Assembly: GCF_019320115.1 (NCBI RefSeq)
Contig: NC_089583.1
Coordinates: 79,625,928 to 79,689,927 of the forward strand
Length of the DNA stretch: 64,000 nt
Origin: Miscanthus floridulus
Taxonomy: Eukaryota; Streptophyta; Magnoliopsida; Poales; Poaceae
Direction: 5' to 3'
The position numbers and the translations under genes are program-made. Below are positions 1 to 10,375 of the stretch, piece after piece (positions within the stretch are counted from its first letter, which is position 1; the number at the start of each line of letters is the position of its first letter). Under the pieces are notes generated by a model. The model was not told the DNA's origin. It was given only the letters and a program-made list of their open reading frames with translations, and made no database searches.

Positions 1-260
1 AGAGGCTATTCAGTAGCCAGCTACAGAATAAGTTATTCTGTAGCCACCTCTATTTACCATAATTTTATATACTAATTTACCATAATGTCAATATATATTT
101 ACTATAGTTGGGTTACTATAACACACGGGGATATTTACCATAACGTTATAGTAAACCACTTAGTAAGGAGTTACTATAATCTCATAAATTAATATAGTAA
201 TTATTGTAACTCAAAGTGGCTACAGAATAAGTTATTTTATAGCCAGCTACAGAGTAGTAG

Positions 261-330
<70 letters not shown>

Positions 331-590
331 CTACTATCCTGTAGCTGGCTACAGAATAACTTATTCTGTAGCCACTTTGAGTTACGATAATTACTATGTT
401 ATTTTACGAGATTATAGTAACTCCTTACTAAGTGGTTTAATATAACGTTATGGTAAATATCCCCATGTGTTATAGTAACACAACTATCGTAAATATGTAT
501 TTATATTATGGTAAATTAGTATATAAAATTATAGTAAATGGAGGTGGCTACAGAATAATTTATTTTGTAGCCGGCTACTGAATAGCCTCT
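1..590. mobile_element. Foldback (long inverted-repeat) MITE
   Basis: The first 18 bases are the exact reverse complement of bases 573-590. The two arms, about 1-260 and 330-590, pair along almost their full length around an AT-dinucleotide core. Each arm also carries, at its outer and inner ends, a short palindrome around GCTACAGAATAA/TTATTCTGTAGC. No coding potential is present. The left target duplication lies outside the window, so the superfamily cannot be set. A transcript of it would fold into a hairpin of about 250 bp. Confidence 0.85.
262..327. repeat. AT dinucleotide microsatellite (loop of foldback element)
   Basis: Uninterrupted TA/AT repeat forming the centre of the foldback element at 1-590. 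Confidence 0.95.

Positions 591-593
<3 letters not shown>

Positions 594-638
<45 letters not shown>
594..638. repeat. AT dinucleotide microsatellite
   Basis: Uninterrupted TA repeat directly beside the right end of the foldback element. Confidence 0.95.
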
Positions 639-640
<2 letters not shown>

Positions 641-801
641 CGTGTGCCCACTATCTTCGTCCAAATCAAATGGTTTGGTCCGTGACAAATTCTTCTGGGA
701 TCAATGTACTGTTAATTACAGCTCGATACAACTAACACAAGTTTTCTTTTCAGTGTGTTGTTAGACTTCCCTTTGCGTGCAGATCCATATAGCCCTGCTA
801 A

Positions 802-1171
802 GGGCAGTTCCAATGGTGTATTGATGATTGTTTCTATCCTCATTAAATGACTTGCCACGTAGGCAAAACGCTGATATGGCAACGTAATTAATGAAGAAAG
901 AGAGCAAAAATCCTAGAAATGGTTTTCTCATGAAGAAATCAGGTCTTTTCTTGACCCAATGCATCAAGAAACCATAAAATCGTCATTGGGGAGAAACCAC
1001 CAGTTTCTAGGGGGCTCGTGCCGCACTCCCATTGGAGGAAGAAGATAGAGTTGGGAGAGAGAAAGAGAAAATAATTATTGCTCATAGAAACCATGGGTTG
1101 AAAAGCAGTATTTTTTTTGGTGCGGTATCCTATGTTATAGAAACTACTAGTTTCTTTCATTGGGACTGCCC
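802..1171. mobile_element. Tourist-like MITE (PIF/Harbinger)
   Basis: The ends GGGCAGTTCCAATGG and CATTGGGACTGCCC are inverted repeats, and both are flanked by TAA (799-801 and 1172-1174). A 3-bp TAA/TTA duplication is the signature of the PIF/Harbinger superfamily. At about 370 bp with no coding capacity it is a non-autonomous copy. Confidence 0.75.
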
Positions 1172-1174
1172 TAA

Positions 1175-1993
1175 TGGGTTGAAATCAATCACCTCCTCAG
1201 GCCAACCCATACCGAGTTAATTAGCTATCTTATATAATCCATTCCACCCTATAATTTCAGCCTTTCAACCTAACTCGCTTCAATTCGTCAACTAGAGAAC
1301 CACGGGTTTGCTACAATTACGAGTTTGTATAAAAACGTATATGTAATTTTAATAATAAAATATATAAATATATAAATTGCGTAAAAAAGTTGGGCCATAG
1401 ATTTGAAATTTCATGTCCACCCCTTAAAATCATTTACGGGGGTGGTCAGAGAGGGAGCATTTCACGCGAAACCAGTTTTCGAGGCACCACGTCCATGCAC
1501 TGAAATGGTTTCGGCTCCGTGTTTTGCTGGTCAGAAGCACTACTTAGCCCATCCACGAAGCTGGTGGAGAAGCTGGTGCTGGAGTCGCACAAAACGGAGC
1601 CTTAGTCAAGCAGAACATCTTATATTGGATTTTAGATATGCATCTTTTGTATGGTGTGCATGCACAAGTCATCCTGCCAAATTAATGATAAAAAAAAGAA
1701 GTTGACTAGACATCTGATCACGATGCAACAAGTATAAGAATAGCGTAAATCAGGAAGCAGTCGTCCAAGAGTATTTTTACTACAAAGGTTAAAGAATTGT
1801 TTTTTAAAGATCCGGTTAGACCGGCATTATAGTAATAACACCTCCAGTGCGCGAGAGGTGCTACCCCTTGGACAACAGACAGCTGCAGGGGTTACAGATA
1901 AAACTATTTAATTACTCAAAAGGATGGTCGATCATTAAGGGCCTAAGAACTCCACCCCACCCCCCACCCCCCTTCTGCCCGGGACCACATAGA
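1175..1993. other. No recognisable gene or repeat
   Basis: AT-rich up to about 1390, then mixed sequence with short unrelated reading frames. No splice-compatible coding signal, inverted termini or known protein motif was seen. A run of C and A at 1953-1975 is simple sequence. Confidence 0.5.
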
Positions 1994-1999
1994 GCTTAC

Positions 2000-2125
2000 C
2001 AGCCTGTTAGGCTGGGCCTGAAACGATCGTATACGATCGTGGATTGTTACTGCTGGCTGGTTTGGTGTGAGAGAAAAATACTGTTCTAGCTGGAAATTTA
2101 TGATCGTTTACGACCAAGCCAACAT
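2000..2125. mobile_element. ~120-bp MITE, copy 1 of family CAGCCTGTTCG
   Basis: Shares its whole length with 4271-4390 and 51380-51500, including the GGTTTGGTGTGAGAGAAAA core and the ATCGTTTA segment near the right end. This copy is the most diverged at its ends. The direct repeat GCTTAC flanks it (1994-1999 and 2126-2131) and may be its target duplication. Confidence 0.65.
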
Positions 2126-2149
2126 GCTTACATCCCTGATTTCCCCCTA

Positions 2150-2250
2150 GCACAGCCTGTGTTGTACTTGTGGAATTTCTGAAAGTCGCCGCATTTCTTT
2201 GTTTCCATACGCACCAGAGTGTCAGGATTGCTAAGGCGTGCGTCATCTTG
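2150..2250 (-). pseudogene. LINE ORF2 C-terminal fragment
   Basis: Read on the minus strand this stretch encodes ALAILTLWCVWKQRNAATF. It fits the conserved W-x-x-W-K-x-R-N segment near the C terminus of plant L1-type LINE polyproteins, after the reverse transcriptase. Only about 30 residues are recognisable and no longer frame continues, so this is a relic. Identification rests on that motif alone. Confidence 0.45.
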
Positions 2251-2261
2251 ATGCCTGCTGC

Positions 2262-2430
2262 TGTTAAGCTCAAGAATACGTCCTTGATGTCAGTCACCTC
2301 GAAAAGGTTAAAGATTTGGAGGTTGAATTGGAAGCCACAAAGCAAAAAGGTAGAGAGACACTACAACAAGCTATCCTTGATGGAAGAGATAATTACCCAG
2401 ATGCAGTGGGACGAGCTCCGCAGAAAGCCA
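2262..2430 (+). pseudogene. Coiled-coil gene fragment, PX-protein (EREX)-like
   Basis: One frame reads HLEKVKDLEVELEATKQK and continues with RETLQQAIL. After a single shift the next frame reads ITQMQWDELRRK. From memory of the family, this order resembles the C-terminal coiled coil of plant PX-domain endosomal proteins of the EREX type, where a TQMQWD-x-EELRRK stretch follows a charged heptad region. The frameshift near 2372 and the lack of any PX domain nearby show it is a captured or duplicated fragment and not a working gene. It lies directly beside the LINE relic on the opposite strand. Family assignment is tentative; the coiled-coil nature is clear. Confidence 0.4.
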
Positions 2431-2717
2431 GGTAGTACTGAGACAGAGTGAAACCTGAAGACTCAACAGGTCTGTTTTTTCCCGCTGTTCTTGTCATTAC
2501 GGTTGCTAGCTAATGATAAGATAGTCCAGCATTAAAGAATGTGATTATATTACCTTAATCAACCGTTTGTCAGACGTTTTGTTGTTTTTTTCAAATTTGG
2601 ATGGTTAAGACATGAAGAGCAGTAAAGACTGAATTGTTCAACAAGCGCACAAATTAATTTCTTGTTTAAACTTGGATGGATAAAACTCGATCTATTTACG
2701 GTATTTTTTCCTATCGG

Positions 2718-4104
2718 GTGTCCCTTCTGTCCGGACGGACCCGCCCAGGCGCCCACGGAACAACTCGGACCGACTCGTCCTCATCCACTCCCGTTCCACC
2801 TCCCTCATCCTCATCCCCACTTTGCGCCTCCGCCTCCGCCTCTACGTGCCCACTCTGCCTCCCGCCCCCTCATCCCTGCCCCCGGCTCACTGCCGCGACG
2901 CGCTCGACGAACGTCGTGCCTGTGCCAGTTCGTTGTCGCCCCGCCCGCCCGCGCTCCCACCCTCCCTCCCTTCCCCCCTCCGCGACCTCCATTACTACCC
3001 CGCGCTCCCAGCGACCCGACTCCCGCTCCCCCAACCGGAGACGAGGACGACGACGACGGCTCCGACGAAGTCGGTCGGTCCTTCTCTGTATGTGAGGCCT
3101 CCTCCTCTTCTCTTGATCTAAGCCCTCCTCCTCCTCTGGATCTGAGGGACGCGGCGGTGGCTAGTTCGGTCGGTCCTTCTTTGGATTTGAGCACTCCTTC
3201 TCCTCCTCCTCCTGATCTGAGCCCTCCTCCTCCTCCTCTAGATCTGAGGGACGCGGCGGTGGCTAGAGTTCCGGTGAGCTCTGGGGTACTGTTCTCTCCT
3301 CCCTTTGGTGAGCTCGAAGGTGATGGAGCCAGGGGCTAGAGCAGCCTGTACATCCCCATTGCTGTTTTTTACGCTTTTTTGATGTTTCTCCGTGTTGCAA
3401 TGGGATTTTTGGGATGTTGCAACATATGATTTTTGAATGTTGCAATAGGGTGATTCATGTGTTGCAGAAAGAGAGTTCTAATGTTGGGATTGTTGCAATA
3501 GGGGATTTTAATTGTTGAAATTATCTTTTTTTCAAATATTGCAGCACTAAAAGGTGATTATTGAGTTGTTTCTATTTTTTTTCATGTGTTCATGGTTTAT
3601 TTTGCGATGTTGCGGTACTACTGCTTGAGATGTTGCAGTACATAATTTTCGATGTTGCACTACATAATTTTTGATGTTGCACTACATTTGTTTTGCGATG
3701 TTACAGTTTTTTATATTCCGATGTTGCACTACATATTTTTACGATGTTGCACTTGAAGTCTTTCGTGCTCTTGGGATAGGGGCGCGGTGGGGAACGGGGC
3801 GGCGGTGGAGGAACGGGGAGCGGTGGGGAACGGGGACAGGGGCGCGACCCTTCTGGTCGCTGAGGAGACGCAGGCCGTTGGTCGACGCGGAGGCTGTGGG
3901 GACACGCAGGCGCGCGGGGAGGGAGGTCAGCGCGGTCCGCATCGCCATCTCATGCTCTCGTCGGTCATCGCGGTCGAATCTACCTAGGACAGGGGCACGG
4001 TGGGGAACGGGATGCGGTGAGGGACATGGACATGGGGGCGACACAATGAGTACGATATGACGCCGCCAGGGGCTGACGTCCGGGCGCTAGGCCAATCTAT
4101 TCAT
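2718..4104. mobile_element. Putative GC-rich DNA element with TGTTGCA repeats
   Basis: This block differs sharply in composition from its AT-rich flanks. It opens with TGTCCGGACGGACCC and closes with GACGTCCGGGCGCTAGG; both are rich in TCCGG/CCGGA but pair only weakly. Inside are a C-rich half (2760-3340) with an open, proline-rich frame typical of biased composition, a T-rich centre with many TGTTGCA motifs (3386-3760), and a G-rich half (3775-4030). The compositional block suggests a Mutator-like or other DNA element. No transposase and no clear target duplication were found. Confidence 0.35.
3386..3757 (+). repeat. Degenerate tandem repeat around GATGTTGCA
   Basis: At least a dozen copies of (G)ATGTTGCA(A/C)TA occur at irregular 20-40 bp spacing. 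The rightmost run is the most regular, with GATGTTGCACTACAT repeated near 3672, 3720 and 3742. No open reading frame spans it. Confidence 0.7.
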
Positions 4105-4270
4105 GGAAGCTAGCTACGATGTAAAAAAAGATTTCTCCCTATACATGCATGATTTTAGGAATTATTAGGAGTCGGATTTATTGCTGCTAGCTGGAGCCTG
4201 TAGAAAGGGGGTGAAGAGGCCTTTTTATGTAATGCTACTAACAACATATTCAAAGTCAACAATCTATCAG

Positions 4271-4390
4271 CAGCCTGTTCGGGAGGCCGTATCGTATCGT
4301 GGATTATTTACTGCTGCTGGTTTGGTGTGAGAGAAAAACACTATTCCCGGCTGGAAATTTACGATCGTTTATGAGCAAACGAACAGGCTA
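4271..4390. mobile_element. ~120-bp MITE, copy 2 of family CAGCCTGTTCG
   Basis: Begins CAGCCTGTTCGGGAGG and ends CGAACAGGCTA, an inverted terminal repeat of about 10 bp. The interior is nearly the same as the copy at 51380-51500. No open reading frame; target duplication unclear. Confidence 0.75.
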
Positions 4391-4500
4391 GATTCGTATG
4401 ATGGCTCACTGACTGTAAGCAACCACGAATGTTCCACATAATCACATCATTTCTGTCAAAAATATACCGCATTTCTGCCCCCACATTATATCCAGGCATA

Positions 4501-4731
<231 letters not shown>

Positions 4732-4904
4732 CATAACCAATGGCCCGCTCTTTCTAAAATAAAAATCATCTATATAAACTATCTTACACAATGAAAAGTG
4801 TCTTCGCGTAATAAATATTAATCTTTTTTTAATCTCTCTCCCTTATCCGTTGCTCCCTCCCAAGCTCTTTCTGCCCTCAAGTTCTCTCCCAACCGCACAC
4901 GAAG

Positions 4905-5450
4905 AAAGAAAGAGCGCGTGCGGCGGCGGGCGGGCGGGTAGGCAAGCATGCGAGCAAGCGCGCACGGCGGCCAGCGTACAAGCGGCGGCGGGCGAGCGCG
5001 TGCAGCTGGCGGAGCGAGGGAGCACACGTGGCGGCGGCCGGCGTGCGAGCGCGTGCGGCCGACGGGCGAGCGCATGCGGGGGCCGGCGGAGCGAGCGAGC
5101 GCACGCACGCGGCGGTCCGCGGACGAGCGCGGCGGCAGGCGGGCGAGTGCATGCGGCGCCTGGCGTGCGAGCGCGTGCGGCCTGGCCTGCGCATCCTGCT
5201 CGACGACGGGGCATCACGGTCTGCACGGCGGCGCGGCGCGGCCTGTGCGACAGACGCAGACGGAGGCGGGCCTGTGCGTCCTGCTCCCGGCGGCACGCGA
5301 TCCCTTCGCGGACGGCGAGCACGACCGACGCGGCGCCTCGCCGCCTTTGCAAGGACGATCCAGGACGTTGCACGTATGCGGTGCGGTGCGCCTGCCGACC
5401 AGACGTACGTACGTGGCCATGACGCCCAGCGGCGCGGCAAACCAGCACCA
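4905..5450. repeat. GC-rich degenerate repeat block
   Basis: Degenerate units built from GCGAGCGCGTGCGGC and GGCGGGCGAGCGC recur many times, leaving long open frames on both strands. Translations are Arg/Ala/Pro-rich and differ in every frame, as expected from biased composition and not from a gene. No motif or splice structure was found. The block ends where the PMD transposon begins. Confidence 0.5.
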
Positions 5451-5511
5451 GCATGGCCGGACTCCAGTTCTCTTGAGAGTTGCCTCCTGATGTCCGGCCT
5501 GCACCATCCAG

Positions 5512-5795
5512 AATTTTTTTTAATTTTAACACTTTTTTAAATATAATTTTAAATCTAACACTATCAGTTTTTTAAAAAAACTAATATTTTTTGACGCGCC
5601 AATTGCCCTGGCACGGCCAAATGCCTGTGCCGCGCCATGCATGATGGCGCGGCACAGGGCTGACGTGGTGTGGGCCGACCGGGGGGGGTCGCTTACGTGG
5701 CGGGTCTTGCCGCGCCACCGACTCTGCTGCGGTAGTGCCGCGCCCTGATCTGTGGCGCGGCAGGACCAGATATATACCGCGTGCGAGCCCGTCCG
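5512..5795 (+). repeat. Left terminal inverted repeat of PMD element
   Basis: Inverted partner of 9560-9842. It contains internal self-complementary CTGTGCCGCGCC...GGCGCGGCACAG units, so each arm can also fold on itself. Confidence 0.8.
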
Positions 5796-6497
5796 CCCGC
5801 ACGCACCCCTGCCCTGCCCGCCCGCTCGACACCCGAATGACGTCGCCGCCGCCGCCAGCGCCCTGCCTGCGGCCACACGCGCCCGCGCCCGGCCGGCCAC
5901 GCCGTGCACACGCCCACCCGGCCTCGCCTCGCCCCGCCCGCGCCCGCACGGTCCGGCCTTAGCCGCTCGCCCACGCCGCGCCTGCCCACTCCCACCGCGC
6001 AGCGCCCTAGCCGGCCGCGCCACGAATGCCGGCGCGTCAAGGCCGCCCGCTCCTAAGGTTTTTTTTATTATTATCTAGTATAGTTAGTATTTTTTGTATC
6101 TACTATTAGTGTCTTTAACCAAATTTATATAATAGCATACTAATATTTATGATACATAATAGGTACTATTATATTAAGCATAGAGTATACTTTCGTAATA
6201 AACTTATTAGGAGATAGAATTATTGATACCGTTTTTTTAGTTTTGATCAAACTTAAACATATTTGACTACTCGAGAAGCAAGATGTGTATTTATTTTGAG
6301 ACGGAGAGATTACTTGTAATTTTAGAACCAAAGTTTTATATGGATTGATTATGTATTTATTATCTAGTATAGTTAGGATTTTGGGTTTAGAGATTTAGGC
6401 TAGTTAGGTTAGTGAATTTGTTTGTGAACTTACTAATGTTATCTTGAATTTTGTTAATTTGAATACTCTAACGCTTTGTTTATCAATTTGTAACAGG

Positions 6498-9136
6498 ATG
6501 GTCCCTTCCACACAGCACCTATTGTACCCCATTCTGGAGGTGGAGTACGACAACCAACACCGAGCACACATCTTGAGTGACAACGACGCAGAGGTGTCCT
6601 TGCCTCCTTTGAGGCCCCGCACTCACACCAAGACGCATCAGTGGGACGAGCGTTATACGCCGTACATACGGCGTGCCGGCTTCCTCGAGCTTGTCCGTGT
6701 TGTCAACCACGGTCTTCCGCCTTTTAACCCAGCACTACTTACTGCAGCTGTAGACAGGTGCGAGTGCATTCTTTGTACGTAAACTTTCTTGTAACAAATT
6801 GGAGGTAACTAACAGTCGTTCTATTCTTATAACAGGTGGAGGCCTGAGACCCACATGTCCACCTACCTTGTGGCGAGATGACCTTGACGTTGCAGGACGT
6901 GAAGGCTATTTTAGGCCTTCGGTTGGGGGGACTTCCAGTGACAGGGATAGTTGACAACGATCACTAGAGAGAGCTGGTGGCTCAGTTTACTGGTTTTCTT
7001 CCACCGAACGACGATGCTTCCAAGAAAAATAAGTGAGTAATTCAAGCCTATTTAATACTTGCATTGCTTTACAACTGGCATCGGGTCTCATTTTCTTTGA
7101 TCAATTATAGGAAAAGTTCTGGTGTTTTGTCGTCCTGGATCACAGAGCGCTTTGAGTACTTGGACCCACAAGCTGATGAGGCACAGATCGACAGGTTCGC
7201 TCGAGTGTGGCTCTGGTATTTTCTTGGTGCTTTCCTCTTCCCAAACGCCTCGGGCAACACCATCAGCTGGATTTTCCTTGACATACTTCGCCAGCCGTGG
7301 GAGAACATAACAGGGTACAGCTGGGGCAGCACAGTCCTGTCATGGACTATCGATAGCTATGCGTTGCCTGCCGTCGCACCTCAGGACATGCGAACCTTGG
7401 GGGTTGCTCCTACCTACTTCAGGTTTAGTGTGGAAACGATTGCCCGTTGGAAGGCCCCTTAATAATGGTTTACCGGTAAGTACTTCGGTTCATTATATTC
7501 TTCCAGACAGTTAGAAATGATGAGATTATTTGTTGCTAATTCATTATCGTGTTCAATGCAACAATGGAACGAGCATGATACACTCCTTACAGCTCTGTAT
7601 ATCTGGACGGAAGCACAGTTAGTTAGAGGAAATGCGTGGCGTAAGTACAGGGAGTATACAAACGGTCTCAACATCCTAACACAACACCTGGTTACGCTCT
7701 CTATACTATCGTAGCAGTGTCTTCTTCGATGTACACTATGTCACAACCTAACACAATTATGAAATTTCAGGTGTTTTGGTGTCCTTGGGATTCTCTGGAG
7801 CTCCAGGACTATCTGAGTCCTGTCACTAGGGACAAGTCACACAAGTATCGCTACGACGTCTCTCTTATTTTCTTCCATGTGGTCGAGATTCACTTGCCCA
7901 TCCGGGTCTACAGACAGTTTGGAAGAATGACAGGCTATCCACCATCGCTTTACTCCACCAATCAAGTATTGCACAGGTGTGTTATCGATTAATAACAATG
8001 CTACAATTCAGAGGTGTGTTTGGTACAACTAATATCGTTTTGTTGTAGGTTTGACCGCAGGAAGAGGTACAAGACCAAGGATTGGCGCGTGACACACATC
8101 TCATACATCCATTTGTGGCACACCAGGGTACCACATGCGGTCCTTGCGGGTCCTCCACACGACCAGCACACCTTCGATGAGTACCTGCGGTGGCTTCACA
8201 GGTCTACGAGGACACATATCAAGCCTCCGTACACTGACATGGCGATTGACGAGGACTCGGAGGAAGATGTCATCGAAGATGTGTACGACATTACCACTAG
8301 GGAGGACATACAGCTACAGAGAGCCCCGCTTCAAAGATACGTGGCAAGATACTTGAATGGTACAATTTATTATCCTTTTGGTATTAAGTATGTGTACTAA
8401 AACTGTCCAACCACGTTTCTGTACCCAAGCGACACAATTGTCAAGGCTGTCCAACGAAGCAGCGTTCTGGCTTCACGAGTCTAGAGGACAGGGGCCAGAT
8501 GTTCTCGCGGCTTTTGTGGAGGTAAACATAAACTTGTCTGTTTTGAAAATATTTCTTTATTATATATGTGTTTGGCTAATGAACTAACTTTAACGTCTAT
8601 TTATGTAGAAGGTGAAGAAGAGCTACAGGAAGCTGACTCAGAAGTTGAGCTGCATGGACACTCCTTATGAGGAACCGCCACTCCCCACGCGGTCGGGTGG
8701 CACGTCTTCAGCCTCTTTGAGGACACCAGCCGGCTCTTCTCAGCCGATGATGCAGGGTGTCACTTCCACAGCGTATACACCACCACATCATAGCGTTGGG
8801 AAGGACCCTGCAACCGAGGACGAGGAGGAGGATGATGACGACGACGACGAACCCCCGGGCTTCCACGGACAGCACGCCCAGTGGGACGAATGGCCGCAGG
8901 ACAAGATCGGCATGTCTCAGCTAGGTGGTGCCCCGTTTGGCACCCAAGGAGCCTCACAGGTACTAACAAAGATAGTTTGTTTCAATACGTAGGCTCCATG
9001 AACTAATGATCAAAAAGAATTATAAGTAATCGTGCATATCATATACCTGTAGGGTACGAGCCGTACGCACCTTCGACGCGACCATACCGACGTTGGCTAC
9101 ACTCCCAATGTGTTGCCAATAAATCCGAAGAGATAG
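6498..9136 (+). pseudogene. Plant mobile domain (PMD, MAIN-like) gene, broken
   Basis: A multi-exon gene can be traced through GT-AG junctions: 6498-6757, 6835-7032, 7111-7475, about 7560-7689, 7771-7976, 8049-8359, about 8430-8521, 8609-8959 and 9053-9136 (stop). Early exons carry the PMD hallmarks: WDERYTPYIRRAGFLELV, the CGEMTLTLQDVKAILGL block, RVWLWYFLGAFLFP and a degraded LCVACRRTS block. Later exons read VFWCPWDSLELQDYLSP and RYDVSLIFFHVVEIHLP; the C terminus is acidic (EDEEEDDDDDDEPPG). Breaks: a one-base frameshift near 6855, TAG at 6965-6967 where Trp is expected, and a frameshift near 7345 followed by further in-frame stops. PMD proteins (MAIN/MAIL family) are transposon-derived; host members act in development and silencing. 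This copy cannot make a full protein. Confidence 0.8.
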
Positions 9137-9559
9137 AGGTGTCCAAGGGATCCTTACACTCCTAGGTCTTAATTTATTTAGGTCAAACAAATATTGGCAT
9201 CCGAAACTTGCGGGGTTATTTGGTTATGTTATGTCAAACTTATGTCAAAACAATGAATATGTTACGTGACAGCTTGTCAACTTACTTCTTATTCGTTTCG
9301 TTGAGTCACGGCAGCACTGCTGGTGAGATTAAGTACCCTGCGTTCGGGAACCGACAGTCCCGGCGTATCTGGACACCGGTGGCAATTTTTCGTAATTGAT
9401 TAGTTAAAATGGTGCATAACCGTATTATGAAAGACGAAAAACTAATCATTGGCTTATTAAATTCTCTATTCGGCCGTGAAAAAAACTCAACATAATACGG
9501 GCGCGACGAGTTTCGATTCTACCATTCAGGTAGCCCGGGCCGGCGGCAGGCGCAGCGGC

Positions 9560-9842
9560 TAGGTGGTGTGACTGCTCGTGCGGTATGTTTGGTCCAGCCG
9601 CGCCACGCAATAGGGCGCGGCACTGCCGCGCCAGGGTCGGTGGCGCGGCAAGACCCGCCACGTCAGCGCCCCCCCCCCCGGCCGTCCCACGCCACGTCAG
9701 TCCTGTGCCGCGCCACCATGTATAGCGCGGCACAGGCATTTGGCAGCGCCAGGGCAATAGGCGCGGCCAAAAGTGTTAGTTTAAAAAAACCGACAGTATT
9801 AGATTTAAAATTATATTAAAAAAGGTTAAAATTAAAAAAAAT
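9560..9842 (-). repeat. Right terminal inverted repeat of PMD element
   Basis: Inverted partner of 5512-5795. Its outer tip lies about 280 bp upstream of the predicted TATA box of the wax gene. Confidence 0.8.
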
Positions 9843-10122
9843 CATCAGCCACAGCAGCCCACAGCCCGTGGGAATTGATGGAGACGACGACGACAACAAC
9901 AGTCACCAGCACGCCGCGCGCGTCGCAATCCCGTTGGGTTTCAGGCGTCATAACTCTAAGCAGTACGCCGAGCTGCAGGTGGAGGGATGGGATAGGCCGG
10001 GCCGGTGGTGCGGCTGGGCTGGAGCCATCCTTGACCGAACCCTGTTTTTGCCCCGCGTCCTCCCTAACGCCCCAATTGGTTGGCTTGCGCTGCATTGCAT
10101 CCCTGGGCATTGGCGACCAAGT

Positions 10123-10134
10123 TATGTATAAAGC
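10123..10134 (+). promoter_or_regulatory. Candidate TATA box of CER1-like gene
   Basis: TATGTATAAAG lies about 245 bp upstream of the start codon in the 500 bp between the transposon end and the ATG. It would place the cap site near 10155-10165 and give a 5' UTR of roughly 215 bp. Inferred from sequence alone. Confidence 0.4.
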
Positions 10135-10375
10135 CATGCCGCGCCGATGCAGCGTGCATGACCAACTAGAGGAACACAACTGTCCTGTCCTGTCCTGTCC
10201 ACAGGACACACACGCCTTCATTTCATCGGCTGGCTCACGGACGAGTCCGTCTACAAAAAGCACAACATAGGCAGGGTAGGGCAGCAGTGAGCTGAGCTGA
10301 GCTGAGGGAAGGACACGTACGACAGAGTCGTTGCTAGCCCGGCCGCCGGAGCTCTCCATCTCTATCGCCGACGAC

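Larger units (their letters stand above)
5512..9842 (+). mobile_element. PMD-carrying DNA transposon (Mutator-like?) with long TIRs
   Basis: The segments 5512-5795 and 9560-9842 are inverted copies of each other over about 280 bp. Both run from an A/T-rich tip (AATTTTTTTTAATTTTAA) through CTAACACT and the GC-rich CTGTGCCGCGCC/GGCGCGGCACAG hairpins to GCGGGTCTTGCCGCGCCACC. Between them lies one decayed plant mobile domain gene in the same orientation. PMD genes are known passengers of Mutator-like and some LTR elements. No mudrA-type transposase is visible, so the copy is non-autonomous or the PMD protein is its only remaining gene. A clear 9-bp target duplication was not found. Confidence 0.75.

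Noticed and set aside
2662..3339. 225-aa proline-rich open frame
   Set aside because: The frame exists on several overlapping phases because the DNA is C-rich. It has no domain or splice context, and composition explains it.
4843..5532. Long Arg/Ala/Pro-rich frames on both strands
   Set aside because: All six frames are open in this GC-rich degenerate repeat and translations are low complexity, so it is not a gene.
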